From NCBI GenBank assembly GCA_000611775.1, contig KK106981.1, positions 8,112,023-8,176,022 of the forward strand: a DNA stretch of 64,000 nt. Reading direction: 5' to 3'. The notes beneath the pieces are model-generated. The model saw nothing but the letters and a program-made list of their open reading frames with translations, did no database searches and was not told the origin of the DNA. This stretch comes from Umbilicaria muhlenbergii. Taxonomy: Eukaryota > Ascomycota > Lecanoromycetes > Umbilicariales > Umbilicariaceae. Position 1 is the stretch's first letter. Each line of letters opens with the position of its first letter. Of this stretch, positions 10,763 through 23,012 are shown one piece after another. The translations under genes were made by a program, and so were the position numbers.

Positions 10763-11308
10763 GCTTGGATGGGGTAGGGGATTAGGGAATGGGGCAGAGG
10801 GGATGGAGATGGAATGGGAGAGAGGAGGGGGATAGAGTGAGAGAGGGCGGAGGGGATTGTGGGGAGGCAAGAGCGAGGAGAGATGGGAGGGACGACAAGG
10901 GAGATGGAGGGAAGGGATAGGAGATGGTGATGAAGAGAGGTGGCAGAGGAAATCTATGCTATCATCGAAGTATCCGCGGCTTTTCTTGTGTGACGTGTGC
11001 TCAAGATGATTTCACTGCACGACTGTCATGCCCTTGCCTGTTCATCAATCACAACGAGCAACCGATACATGACGTAGCGACTTGACACGGGAGCATTTCA
11101 ATCGCCACAAAATGGTTCATATCTATCAAAAACACTGGTCACTAACCGCCAGGATTCAACTGGTAGACTGCTTTGCTCATTCATAACCATCGTGCTTGCT
11201 CATCTCGAAGAAACAACTAAATAATCCCGCTCAGACCGATGAGGTCGGTCCGTCTCGACACCATAGAGCGAACGACACCGTCTTCGCCTCGCTGTCCCCA
11301 AAGCGCAC
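10763..11308. other. Convergent intergenic, purine-rich 3' region
   Basis: About 10740-10950 is strongly G/A-rich on the plus strand (GGGGAT, GAGAGG runs), mirroring the C-rich leader of the preceding gene. No gene found. Confidence 0.5.
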
Positions 11309-12359
11309 CTACATCTTCTCCCCCAAAGGCGCAGTAGCAGAAGAGGCCGCAATCGTATCCGCCGGCCCAGTAGCAGTATGATCGCCCTGCAAGCCGGCCT
11401 TCGCACACCCAGCACAAGCACACTTCTCGCACGGACACTTCCCGCTCTCCCCTCCACACTGACAAATCGTCTTATCCGACCCCGCTACCTTCTCCATCGT
11501 CTTCTCATTCTCCGCCTTCCCATCACTGCCACTCCCACTTCCCTTCCCGCTCTTCAAATCGGCCAAACGCCTCGCCTCGGCATGAATGTCCCTCACCTGC
11601 TTATCCCCCTGCGTATAAAACGCCGCGAGCTTCTGCCCCGTAGGCGTATTGATAGCTTTTTCGAAATACGAATTGATGCCGCGCCAGCCCTGGGTGGCCT
11701 TGTCAGTGATGCCGTAGCTGGCATCGAGGCCCTTGGCGCGGTCGCTGGCTTTGTACTTGCTGTCGAACTGGGCCAGCGCGTTGGTGAAGCGCGAGGAGAT
11801 GCCGTGCTGGTTGTCGAGCGCGATGGCCCGCTGCAGGGCGGCGTCGCTGATGACGTAGCCGTGCGCGAGGTATTCGGCTACGATGCGGGAGCGCGGCTTG
11901 TCTTCTTGAGAGATGTCGTGCGAGTCGCGGGAGGTGTCGTCGGAGGAGGACGTCGGGCCTGAGGGGGTGGAGCTGGAGGTGTCGCTGGAGACTTGCACTT
12001 GGGAGGCGCCAAGTTGGGTGTTGTCGAGGAGGAGAGCGGTTTTGGCGGCGCTGGGGTGGGGTTAGTTTTGGTTTGGTGGAGGGATGGATGGGGGTGACAT
12101 ACGTCTCTTTCTCGAAGGTCACGGTGGCTGACTGGGTGCCTTCGGGGCCGGGGGTGACTTCAAGCGAAGTGATTTTCCCACTGGTCACACATCAGTAGTG
12201 GATCCTGTTGTCATTCAGGTAGTAGACATACCAGAAGCTGAAGAAGTCTCTGACTTCCTTCTCACTCGTTGAGTGAGAGATGTTTCTGTGAAAGTTAGCA
12301 AAGGACAAGGTGGAGGTGTTTGGTGGTAGCACTCACTTGACGTGAACTACAGGAGACAT
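11309..12359 (-). CDS. vip1: VIP1-like RNA-recognition-motif protein
   Basis: Four exons on the minus strand: 12337-12359, 12232-12285, 12103-12180 and 11309-12050, joined in frame to 298 residues starting MSPVVHVKNISHSTSEKEV. Residues about 4-75 form an RRM: RNP2-like VHVKNI, then FFSFCGKITSLEV, SATVTFEKETAAKTAL and LDNTQLG. The rest matches the fungal 'actin cytoskeleton protein VIP1' family (RSRIVAEYLAHGYVISDAALQRAIALD, YFEKAINTPTGQKLAAFYTQGDKQVRDIHAEARRL). In Schizosaccharomyces the homologue is a p53-antigen-like RRM protein; its RNA target is unclear. The C-terminus carries a Cys cluster with nine Cys in about 20 residues (CQCGGESGKCPCEKCACAGC), plausibly metal-binding. All four splice junctions keep the frame, which makes the model strong. 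Confidence 0.9.
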
Positions 12360-13011
12360 GATTGCGGCTTCACCGGTTTGTTTTCTATGTGTAGGTTAAA
12401 GGAGGTACGGAAGTTTGGTAGTGGGTCTTAGGTGCGTTGCTTGTGCGTGTTTTGCAGAAAGGAAGGGCAAGGGATAGTGTTCGGTTCAATGCTTGATGCA
12501 AATTGGGTTGGAGCGACATGTGACGCGGCAGGAGGGGCAGTGTCTGTGTGGCGACCACAAGCTTCTGACGGGTGACGTCATAAGGGTCTTCGCCCTCGTT
12601 CCTGTTCTTTGCACTTCTGCCGTTCAGCCCTGCCAGGCAGACACTGGTACACTTGGAGGAGAGTATCCCGGGAGGGGCGGCTACTTGATCACAACGATCA
12701 CAGTAATTCATGTACAAGTAGATACAGGTCAAGTTCGAAAACGCCAGTGTGCAGTCGTCAAGGCGTTGGCGTCAGGAGCTCTGGAATGTACATTTGTCTA
12801 TGGTGATGCCTATCGCTACTGAAGGGTGATGCTTGGAATGTGCAGATGCCGCTGATCAAAACTGAAATCCAAAGAAACGCCCCGATGACACTTACTGAAC
12901 AAACCCGCAGATGCAAAACATATCCTCGCGGCCAAAGACAATGCCTGTGCCGCCGGTGACCTGCACCATTCCCTGCGTGTGTGTTTGGTGACAGTTCCCC
13001 CAACGTCGGCT
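12360..13011. other. Intergenic between tandem minus-strand genes
   Basis: Promoter of the VIP1-like gene and 3' region of SIP5. Open frames of 60-115 codons on both strands overlap each other and show no family features. Nothing else seen. Confidence 0.5.
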
Positions 13012-15640
13012 TCAAATTACTCGGGTATCCTGTAGCGAGTTACACCGCGATGAGGCTGTGATTTTGACTTCAGGGGGCGCCTTCTCAGCCTCAGTCCGGA
13101 CGTCAAAAGTCGCTTTGTCTGGTCGGAGCGTTGCAACACTCTGGCCTAACATACCAACACTGTCCGCTGGGTCCGCATCCAAGTCCTCACTCATCGAGCT
13201 CTCTCCTCTCGAGTGATGGTGAGCGTTGTAGTCCGCGTCGTTCTCATGTTCCGGGTATGCTGCAGGGTCGAGCTTGTCTTCTTCCCCAATCATGGCGGCG
13301 AGACTTTGGAAATTGAACATTGGTTCCGTACCTGCACCACCCCCTGGCGTGGCCGAGCTAAATGCCTCAGCACCGAAGTCGTTCTTCGGGATGTCGACCC
13401 CGCTTGCACTTGCGGAAGCTTCAAATGATGAGGTCGAACCGACAATCCCGTTCCTCAATGAACCTGGTGGTGAGTCCATCGTTGACGACGCTGATGAAGA
13501 CACATTCGAGAGGTTTCGAAGATGAGACGGCCTGTAAGCAGCCGAACCATACAGCTGAGACGCTGCGTTGGCATCGCTCGGCTGTAGCTGTCCTCGATCG
13601 GGTTCCAGTTGGGTTGGAGATGCTTCGGATATGGTGTTCTCTGCGTTCCCCCGGTCAATCGCCTTGCCCTTGGCCATATTTGGCGACAAAAGCTCAGTGT
13701 CAAGAGCCGAGTCGCTATTGCCCGCACTACTCTGATAAACACCAGCTTTTCTCGCTACTTTATCGGCTTTTTTGTTTTCTTTCTCTTTCTTCTTCGCTTC
13801 CTTCTTAGCTTCCTTCTCCTCGCGCTTGCGCCTCTCGTCCTCTGCTGCAAGGCTCAATCTGATGGCTTCCATCATCATCATATCCTCCAGATCATCCACC
13901 CTGTTTCTTCTGGAGTTCACCCTGGGTGGAGCTGCCATTATCATCGGCCCACCTTCTGCATAGCTTCCCGTCCGCGCTTGATTGGCAGCATAACGCTCCG
14001 ACATCAGAGCAAGCATGCCGAGCTGTGCAGAAGCAGTCGTTCCAGAGGGGCTATCGCCGCCGCTACCTCGACGAAGCAGCCCTCGTCTACCGTATCCGCT
14101 AAGGATTCGTGCGTCGGAAGGGTAACCACGATTGCCCATGAGATACGCCGCAGTATGGAGAGCCGTTGCCGCAGCCGAACGTCGAGCTGCATGTGCTCTC
14201 GCGGTGGATAGTTTCTGTGCCCAATCCGGCCGGACTCTGTCGGTTGTGACTACGGTAGGAGCAGTCGCCGACAGAGACGTCGTCCTTCGGCGAGAGGCAC
14301 TCGTTGGTGAAAGCTGACCTGCACTTCCGGTGCTTGACGCAAGAGAAGAAGAGGAGGACATCGCTGGAGCAGCATTAGCTAACGGGTGAGTAGATAACTG
14401 GTTGACGTAGGTGAGTCCTCTACGAAAAGCTGGTGGCTCATAGGTGATTCCGAACTCAGGCTGTACGCAGAACGGGCAAGCTGCTGGCTCTGACACAAGT
14501 TGATCGTCTCCATCTTCGTCTGTCGCTTCAAGTCCTGCCACAGAGGAATTTGCCGGCGGATTTGTAGGATCACCATGTTCCGGCGGGTGTGGATCCGGCC
14601 TTTTTATCTGCACAAAGCACTCAGAGCATATAGCTTGATCGCAGCACCGCGTCTTATTCAGATACGGAGGATAATACAGGAAGCATATTGGACATTCCAT
14701 CGCATCTTTGTACAGGTAAGCCTCAATCCTGTGCCCGTTGACGAAGGGGTCCTTGGGCAGTTGCATTTCGCGAGGTGTCATCTCGGTCTGCGAGACATTT
14801 TTGGAAGAAGTCGTGAGAGCCGCCAACGTCTTTGACCGGCCTCTAAAGAGTGTCGAGCCAGATGAGGGAGCGGCTAGAGGTGACGTGGCAGTTGGTAACG
14901 AGAACGAGGGCCGCGAGGGGGAAAGATTGGAGGAAGAATCGGAGTTGTACGAATGTGATCTGGATGAGATAGGTACGGTCAGACTGTTTAGATTTGGCTC
15001 TGATAACTTCGTTTGAGAGCCGGTGTAAGGCAATGGTCTCAACAGTTCTTCCGTAGGGATCTCATCTGGGGCTGGGATAGGTAGGCCTCGAGCGGCGGCA
15101 ACCAACTGATTCTCGGTCCATGAATCAGAGTGGTCGTTGAGGCCTCTCCAGAAGGGAGCAATTCGTCGCTCTATCTGGAATAGGTATGAGTAGACATTTA
15201 CCTCGATTAGGTACTTCTCATACCATAAGCTGCCTCACAACACCCTTATTGTAGTCCTCTATGCCCGTATAGACACCTTGTGTGACGAGGAAGCCTCCGT
15301 CCACATTCTCTTCCCGCATACTCCGCTCCCTTTCCTTGCCCCTCGCTATGCGCTCCTTCTCCAGCTTCCTCGCTTCCCTTTCTTGCTTCGTCTCCTTCCG
15401 GGTTTCAAGTCCATTAGCCTCCTTGTCACTACTGCTTCCCATGCCCAGGATAGAGGCCAAATCAGGTCGGCTACCTCTCCCATGTCTGGAGCTGTAGACC
15501 AGATGTGCTGGGTGGTCTGATGCCGAAGGCGAACTGGGCCCAGGTTGTACGACGGATGGGTTTTGTCGGAAGTTGCTCGACCGGGCTCTTGAATGTGGTG
15601 GCCGGGGTTCCTTCTGTTCTTTTGTTGCCGCGTTACCCAT
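13012..15640 (-). CDS. SIP5: SIP5-like Snf1-interacting protein
   Basis: Exon 1 15224-15640 and exon 2 13012-15174; the intron (donor GTATGA) joins VVRQLM to [14 protein letters not shown], giving 859 residues. The N-terminus MGNAATKEQ has a myristoylation-type MGN start. [24 protein letters not shown] and [20 protein letters not shown] are the conserved SIP5 segments. Around residue 295-345 is a C4-type zinc finger ([31 protein letters not shown], then CPFC after an acidic insertion). A later basic coiled coil ([19 protein letters not shown]) follows [11 protein letters not shown]. In yeast Sip5 binds Snf1 kinase and Reg1/Glc7 phosphatase and takes part in glucose signalling; the same role here is inferred. 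The C-terminal 350 residues are Ser/Ala-rich and probably disordered. Confidence 0.88.
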
Positions 15641-16858
15641 TGTGCAAAGAGGCAAACGATGCGGGTACCCAAAGAACAGACGTAGGGTGAGTTTCAAAGA
15701 GTGCCCACGCTGAAAGAGGCTCCTCTGACCGTTGAACTGGTGTCTTCGACGCTTTCCCAGGCGTGCTCACGGTCAGTGGCACATGCTGATCTCGGTCACG
15801 AGTAAATGAGGCAGGTGGTCATCGGTACAGCGGTGGAAGGTATCGAAGCCAAGTGGGAGCCACTATATGACAAAGACCGTACTGACCAAGCTGTCCCACA
15901 GGGAGCGCACAAGACTGCTTGGTTGCAGAAGTGAAGTTGGCTATGCACTCGGTCTAGTCAGGAATCCCAAATGGTGAATCCCAAAGGTGGGGGGGGGCAA
16001 TAGCTGCCGAGCTCCCCGAAGATTGTACTGTGACACGCAACCCGTGAGATTACCTTACTATCACATCATGTGCGTCACATTCTCAATATTGCCTTGAAAA
16101 ACGGTATCGACGTTTACACAGAGATGTTCTCCATAGACCAGTTGAACAGAAAACTTCCGACAGTCCGTCAGATGGTCTTGAGCAGAAAACTTTCCGTGTT
16201 GATGCTTTACGACAGACAAGCACGACAGGCCCACAAGCTCCAAATCCCACCAGATGCACGGATTCTACGTCTTCAGTTCCGAACCCGTTGTACCGGCAAG
16301 TACCAGTCACGATGTTGAGGCCCCTTGCACTCAAATCTCTACTACAGTACTGCAGTAACTACCTATGCTCCCAGTTGCCCTCAGCATGGGACAGAGTATA
16401 TAATTGGAATTGCGAAAACAAGAGATCTACCTTAGTTAACTCGAGCCTAATGACCCGCTTTACAAAGTGTACCTCGTACCGTTGTTCTGGGTGGCACCCG
16501 GCCTTGTTTTAAGACCGCGCCGCCTGGAAGCTAATCCTTCATAAGGTAGCTTGGGAGCCCTCCACTGACACCTAGAGTTGGTGTGGACACCTGCAGCTAT
16601 CCTCAAAGCCACAAGGCAAGGCAGTTGTTGTACCTCTACTTTCGCTGCGAAGCTGTCTTCACGATGGGAATGCGTTGACACTGGGCTCGACCATCCCTTG
16701 TATCGTTCCGAGACCCAAACCGCCAGGTATTGCATCAAGCTTTCCAGTAATCGGTGTACGCGTGTACACTTGTTACGCCACAATCACCCGCAATCTGTAG
16801 CGTCAAGATGACCTAGAACGACTCTACAAAGGGAAAACTAGGAAGACTTCCAAACCAT
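15641..16858. promoter_or_regulatory. Divergent intergenic, SIP5 / coiled-coil gene
   Basis: About 1.2 kb between two divergent start codons. It has a 9-G run at about 15988-15996. Antisense-overlapping frames of 60-107 codons have no domain or splice support. No gene or RNA recognised. Confidence 0.45.
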
Positions 16859-18093
16859 ATGGCTCCAGACCTAAACACGGTCCCTCTTTCACCGCGTATC
16901 ACTGTCCAGCCATCAAGCACACAAGCCGGCCCATCAGCACTAAGACGACCTTCACTGCCGATGGGACCACCAGCAGCGCCCATGCCTTCAGGCGCTATCC
17001 AACCACATCCCCGAGACCCAGCCGTCAGTGGTGATAGCATGACGACCGCAGACAACAGTGGTGTTGGCGTCGGTCCGGGTAAGGAATGGAGAGGCTTTGG
17101 GGCCGACATTGGATTAACGTATCCTCCCAGGACCGCTTCGCCATCCTCGACCACTCACTGCCGCCGATTTGCACTTGCAGCTCGAGAAAGAACAAGAAGC
17201 AGTGGTAGGTTCTGTGTCCTGGGCGTGTCTCAATGGAAAAGCACTAAGGTTGCATCCCCGCCCAGGTGAATCGGCTGACACGAGAGCTCTCCATCCTTCG
17301 CCAGCAATCCGCATCTGTTGCTTCGACAACCTCCTCTACATCTACCGGGCTGGTGGATCCTACCGACCACAATGCAAATCATATGCTTTCCGGAGCCAGT
17401 CACCCAACTCCTTCGCGGCGTCATCGATCCTCTTCGAGCCTGAGCACTCGAAGTGTCAATACCCCTGGGATGACTGCCGCTACGTTGGCTGGCACGAGCG
17501 GAAACACCATTTCCACAACTACAAGCATCACTGGAGGCACAGTATCGGGGATCGCCCCGGCAAGGGATAGCAATGCTCCAAGTTCATCTCAGGCCAGAGA
17601 GTCGTTGAGCAGGCAGAATTCTATTGCGTCGTCGAGACCATCGGGCACCTCTTCTCCCTCTCGTACCTTACCGTTGCAGCAAAACGACCACTATCCTCAT
17701 CACTACCTTCACAGACAGTCCGGCTCGTTCCAGCAAGGCTACCCAACCTCCGTGCCAGGTTCTCAGCCGTCCATGGCGCGATCGCCTTCTCTAGGTTCAG
17801 GGGTAGCTACTGCTCGCTACGAAGAGGTCACTCAACATCGATTCGAGTTGGAGGCTGTGAAACGGGAGAATGAGGCTCTGAAAAGGCGCATACGTGACCT
17901 CGAGAGAAACTTGAGTAGCCGCCGCCGCTCTGATATGGGTCGGGATAGGAGCGAATCCGCTAGTACCAGCGCCAGCGTGCCGCAAGCGGCGAACAGTCAA
18001 GGGCATCCGCAAGGTCGTAATGCCGACGACGAAGATGATGCTGTGAGAGTAGGTGAGAGCGCAGGCAGTGTTGGAGTTGGTGGAGGCACGTGA
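16859..18093 (+). CDS. Conserved fungal coiled-coil protein, three or four exons
   Basis: Exons 16859-17078, 17131-17204 and 17266-18093. Junctions rebuild RPLTAADLHLQLEKEQEAV and VNRLTRELSILRQQSASVAS, a segment I recognise as conserved in a Pezizomycotina family of unknown function. A long Ser/Thr-rich disordered region follows, then a basic coiled coil about residues 282-320 (YEEVTQHRFELEAVKRENEA, LKRRIRDLERNL). An alternative last exon is possible: a 49-nt intron 18053-18101 (donor GTGAGA) would switch frame and extend to 18262 with the protein-like sequence RGSWALIDRSGRDPYLDAQA. I list the shorter form because both ends look plausible and I cannot decide. It is divergently transcribed from SIP5. 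Confidence 0.65.
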
Positions 18094-18262
18094 AAGGAGA
18101 GCTCGGGGCCTCCGGGGGTCTTGGGCGCTAATCGACCGTAGTGGAAGAGATCCGTATTTGGATGCGCAGGCGCAAAGGGATACCCAAGATTCGATCACTC
18201 TATTCGGAATTTCGTCTTCTGGTTTGGGTGGAGCTCGTTATGTGCCTCATGATCAGGCCTGA

Positions 18263-18925
18263 TACTAGCCACCGGTCTAGCGGTATCATTTCACGTATAT
18301 CAGTGGCTGGGCTACTATGGCGAGCTCACCATTCGCTGTTCAGAGCTAAGACAGTAACACTCCTTTGCTGGAGTTGTCGAGGTATACAAATTATTTATGA
18401 TTCCCAAACGTCCATAAACAAAGATTTGTATGTTGCTGTCGACCTTTACCTCTGGAACCCCCAGACCGTGCTTCACCACCTGTGATTAATGTAAGCGAGC
18501 CACCTATCGCCGTAGCTTTTCGCTTCAGTAAGAATACACAGTAGATTGAAGGCTGCCCATACTGCCTCGCTTTCTACTGCGATCAGGCTGTTGCAATGTT
18601 GCACAACCGGACAACAATTCGGCCGCTGCGCCGTGGACGAGCGGAGTCTGACCTTTCCATAAGGTTCTTACTGGAGCCGTGAGCCTCAAACGAAGACAAA
18701 TCAAGAGATACCTGCTACAAATCGTAAGCCCAATGCGCTGACCATGGTAAGCACATTAAGACGCCAGGTGTACTTAAGGCAATCGTGCACCATCGCCAAC
18801 ACCACTGCAAGGCGTCGAATATCGCATCCATCCGCGCATCACACATGTTGGCGTGAGCGCTAACAAGACGAGCATCAAGATTAGAGGCTCAGACGCTGGT
18901 GTGGAACAACAGTGACTTTGCGGTC
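18263..18925. promoter_or_regulatory. Upstream region of NGS1-type gene
   Basis: About 660 bp, no gene seen. Presumed promoter and leader of the next gene. Confidence 0.4.
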
Positions 18926-21900
18926 ATGGCCGACGAAGAAACTCAGTTACATCCCGTCTGGGACGACATGGACAGGTGAGCCCTATCAAAGAAGGAAAGT
19001 TCCAACAGTGCCTTCTGAGCATAGCTTACTCTGATAGGACCATGGGCCAGTTGTTCATGATGGGCTTCGATGGCACCACTGTCACGCCACCGATACGTAC
19101 GCTCATTGAAGATCACCATCTAGGATCCATACTGTTGACAGCCAAGAATCTCAAATGTTGTTTTCTTTATTTCTTTCGTTTGGGGCTTTCTTTTTGGCTA
19201 ATGCGGTGTAGCTGCTGAGCAGACGACCAAACTGGTCCTCGATCTGCAAACTATTGCACACAACGCCGGCCACCCTGTCCCGTTGGCCATCGGACTTGAT
19301 CAGGAAAATGGAGGCGTCAACAGTCTCTTCGATGAGATATACATCCGCCAATTCCCTAGTGCAATGGGGATCGCCGCCACAGGCTCGACCGAAATGGCAT
19401 ACGAAGTCGCTAAAGCTACAGGCCAAGAGTTGAATTCTGTTGGTGTGAACTGGATTATGGGCCCTGTCTTAGACGTCCTCACCAACGCAAGGAACCAACC
19501 CCTAGTAAGCTGCCATACCTGCCTTCTCTAGAATGGAATTTAACTGCTGTCTAGGGCGTGAGGACAACAGGAGACGACCCGCAGGAGGTCTCCAAGTATG
19601 GTGTTTCATTTATGGAAGGCTACAAAGAGTCCGGTATTGCAACGTGTGGCAAGCATTTCCCATCGTACGGTAACCTCGAGTTTCTGGGGTTCTCTTTAGA
19701 TGTTCCCGTCATTACAGACTCGTTGGAGCAACTCAGTCTCAGTGCATTGGTACCGTTCAGGAATGCCATAGCTCAGGGTATCGATGCGATGATGGTCGGA
19801 GGCTGCGCCATGTCCTCGGCTGGAATGAACGTCATGCATGCGTGTCTCTCTGAACAGGTCGTTGATGGCTTGCTCCGAACGGATCTCGGCTTTGATGGAG
19901 TGGTCGTATCTGATTGTTTGGAGATGGAGGCGCTCAGTTACAACATAGGGCTCGGTGGAGGAACTGTAATGGCCGTGAACGCTGGTTGTGACCTGGTCTT
20001 GCTCTGTCGCTCTTTGTCTGTGCAGCAGGAAGCCATCAACGGCCTAAAAATTGGTATCGAGAACGGTATGATCTCAAAGTCACGAATACGCCAATCACTC
20101 AGGAGAGTCCTTGACCTCAAATCAAAATGCACATCCTGGGAAAAGGCGCTAGCTCCGGGCGGCATAAGCTCACTGTCGTCTTTGCAGCCTTCCCACACAA
20201 CGTTGTCTACCGAGGCATATGATACATCAATTACAGTGGTCAGAGACATCAACTCGTTACTGCCGCTTTCAAATCTTCTAGAGCCTGAGGAGGAGCTTCT
20301 TCTACTTTCGCCTTTAGTCAAGCCGTTGCCAGCATCAGCGGCCTCGCGATGTCTAGCAGATAATTTCGAGAATTCTTCTCCCAAGCCCGCAAGTTGGGAG
20401 AGAAGTGCATCTGTCATGAGCGGCGAAAGCGTTTTCAAGGAACTTGGGAGGTCCCTCGCCCGCCAAAGAAGCGGAAGGGTGTTGCATACGTCGTACACGG
20501 CTAATGGACTACGCCCAGTACATGAGAACTTGATAAATCGAGCCAGCGCTGTCGTGGTCTTGACGGCTGATGCGAACCGCAATCTGTATCAGAATGGCTT
20601 CACGAAGCACGTTGCCATGATCTGCAATTCGCAAGCTCAAAGGATTGGGGAGAAGCGGGAAAAGCCCTTGGTGGTTGTGTCGGTCAGTTCTCCCTACGAT
20701 TTCGCCATGGATAACTCTATCGGTACCTACATATGTACCTACGACTTTACAGAAACAGCATTGCAAGCGTTAGTGAAGGTACTCTACGGTGAGCTATCAC
20801 CGCGAGGAGCACTCCCCGGCACCATCAGCCAAAGTCAGAAGCTGCACCAATCAAAACAGCATTGGCTCGTTGAAGCTTGGAACGAAGAACGAGATGCTAA
20901 CGCGTTGGACGATCTTCTAAAGAGCGTTCAGGAGGGCGCCCCCATGAATCAGCGGTCAGAACTCTCAGGCTGTACATCCAATACGTTTCTGCTGCATAAC
21001 AACAATGTTGAAGAGAATCATTTTGTTGTTCGCAATTCAAGTACCAAAGCTTTGTATGGTTTCTGTTCGACCTATTTTTTCAAGACCACCGGCACAGGTG
21101 TCATCAGTGCCATTCTCGTGGATCCTGAACGGAGAAAGTTATCCATCGGCCACTCCCTGCACAATAGGGCGATCAGGACCTTGCTGCAGAAATCGGGCAT
21201 CAAACGGTTCCAGCTTGGCTCTCGGTTACCCAGTATCTTTCTCGGGATTCCCACCAGCAATCAACTCGAGCGCAAGCGGCTTCGACAATGGTATGCGAAC
21301 ATGGGTTGGAACACTGCCCTATCACGACCTGTATGCAGGATGATCGCGAAGAACTTGAGCACTTGGCGTGCTCCCGAAGGCCTTGCCAAAAGCCTGCAGT
21401 CGGCCAACATTGATTTCGACCTGGTGCGTGGCTCGCAATACGCCAATTCGATATTCGACCACATCAAGACAAGTTCGCGGCAAGGAGTCATGGAAATATA
21501 TACCATGGCACTAGCCGACCAACACGCTTGCGGCATCATCCGAGCCCGGAGACCCGGAAGCGGGGCGATACTGGGTACCGTGGTGCTCTACGACGCGGAG
21601 TCTAGCCTGGCTGAATTTGTGCCGGGGCTGAAAGAGGCAGACGGACTTGCAGGAGGAATATCCAGCCCGGTGATATCTCCGAGCTCCGGCGAATATTCCA
21701 CGTTGCTGCAGGGTCTCATCCTCCTGGCGGTCCGGCAGATGAAGAAACACCATGCCAATGCGGTAGTTTTAGACTGTGTAAGCCAGCCGAGCCTGTGCGC
21801 GTGCCCCATGCAGCTAACTCATGCGCAGATTGACGGCGACGGCAACGTGGACAGCCTTGCGGCGTTAGGATTCAGCGTCTTGCATTGTTTCGACGAGGTG

Positions 21901-21942
21901 ACCTGCGAAGCGGCAACGTGGACAATGGTCCCGCCTTCTTGA
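18926..21942 (+). CDS. NGS1: NGS1-type GH3-like / GNAT acetyltransferase, GlcNAc sensor candidate
   Basis: Exons 18926-18975, 19038-19156, 19212-19504 and 19555-21942 give 949 residues. The N-terminal ~350 residues are a glycoside-hydrolase-3 NagZ-type barrel (QLFMMGFDGTTVTPPIRTLI, PLAIGLDQENGGVNSL, ATGQELNSVGVNW, GFDGVVVSDCLEMEAL). The active NagZ loop normally reads KHFPGHG followed by an Asp-Ser-His; here it reads KHFPSYGNLEFLG, so the catalytic His is replaced. The C-terminal half looks like a GNAT acetyltransferase (GTGVISAILVDPERRKLSIG, later ACGIIRARRPGSGAILGTV). This fusion is the signature of Candida Ngs1, which binds N-acetylglucosamine through its GH3-like part and acetylates histone H3 at GlcNAc-response genes. 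Downstream is a RON1-type regulator on the same strand. The second intron uses a weak donor, GTTGTT at 19157, but the joined peptide NLKSAEQTTKLVLDL fits the family. Sensing role is inferred. Confidence 0.85.
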
Positions 21943-22719
21943 TACTGTCCGTTCCATGTCGATCTCGTTTCCACGTGCCTGGCGCAGTGAAGGAGGCTTG
22001 GGGGTCATGGGTCGGTTAGAGGAAAAGGATCGGTTAGAGAAAAGGGCCGATCGGGTACCTGGCAGGCTGGCACTGGCGTTTTTCCGAAGCGCACCTTTTC
22101 CCAGTTGTGGCACCACACCGACGTGACAGGTACCTTTAGAATTTTACATAGAATCCTTCGATTGGCGTCATCGAATCTTCCATGATGCATAGGCTTGCAG
22201 CGGCAGGGGAAGGGGGGGGCAGCGCCAAGCTGGGAGGGGCAATGCTTCCCCGTTTCAAAAGCCATCTATGAGGTAAGTGCACGGCCGAGGGGGCGTGGGA
22301 GGCTTGCTAGTACGGGCGGGCCGATCAGGCGTGGTGGGAAAACGTGTCAAACGTGTCGCATGCCTGCAGAGCTGCAAGCCTGCAACCCACAGCGCCCCAC
22401 ACGGCGTGGCCCCGGGGGGGTCCACACCGGCTGACACAGCGATGATGAAGGGAGAGCATCCTTGTCTGCCACGCGCGCCATGTGCGACGAATGCACCCCT
22501 CACACCCTCACCCGAACCCCCCAGTGCCCCCCCCGTGCACCCCCAGTGGGCCCCTCGTCGTAATCCTCGCATGCCACGAGTCGGAAGGCCCCGATATCCG
22601 CACGAGGGAAAGGCGCGGAAAGGTCGGCTGACTCGTGGAGCAGGTGAAACACGCAACGACGGGGGATGGCTGACTCGGGAGCCTGGCACGCCTGGGCAGT
22701 GCGTACAACGTAGACGACG

Positions 22720-22795
22720 GGCCTGGTGCGGAGACTGGTGCGTCGAGACTGGTGCGTCGCCTGGTGCGTCGCCTGGTGCGTCGCCTGGTTCGCAC
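22720..22795 (+). repeat. 12-bp GC-rich tandem repeat
   Basis: Units of the form CCTGGTGCGTCG or AGACTGGTGCGT repeat about six times in tandem, the central three almost perfect. Confidence 0.8.
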
Positions 22796-22987
22796 CCTCG
22801 TTCGAAGCCTTTCGTTCTTCTTTCTTCTTCAGCCCGTCGGATGATCGGTCAGCCACGCACCGGAAACGGCATATGGCTTCAACGATCCTGCACGCCGCCT
22901 CGGCTTTGGCGTCAGGGGCCTCGAGGGCGTTAAACTGCCTGCGGCCATGATCGGCCACAGGGTCTCCGCAGTGTCGGCAGCCCACGA

Positions 22988-23012
22988 ACGCAATTGACGC
23001 AATTGACGCAAT
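22988..23012 (+). repeat. 9-bp tandem repeat CAATTGACG
   Basis: Nearly three perfect copies of a 9-bp unit containing the palindrome CAATTG, about 430 bp upstream of the RON1 start codon. Confidence 0.8.

Noticed and set aside
13131-15016. Several plus-strand frames over SIP5 (up to 200 codons)
   Set aside because: Opposite a clear SIP5 homologue with conserved zinc-finger and N-terminal motifs.
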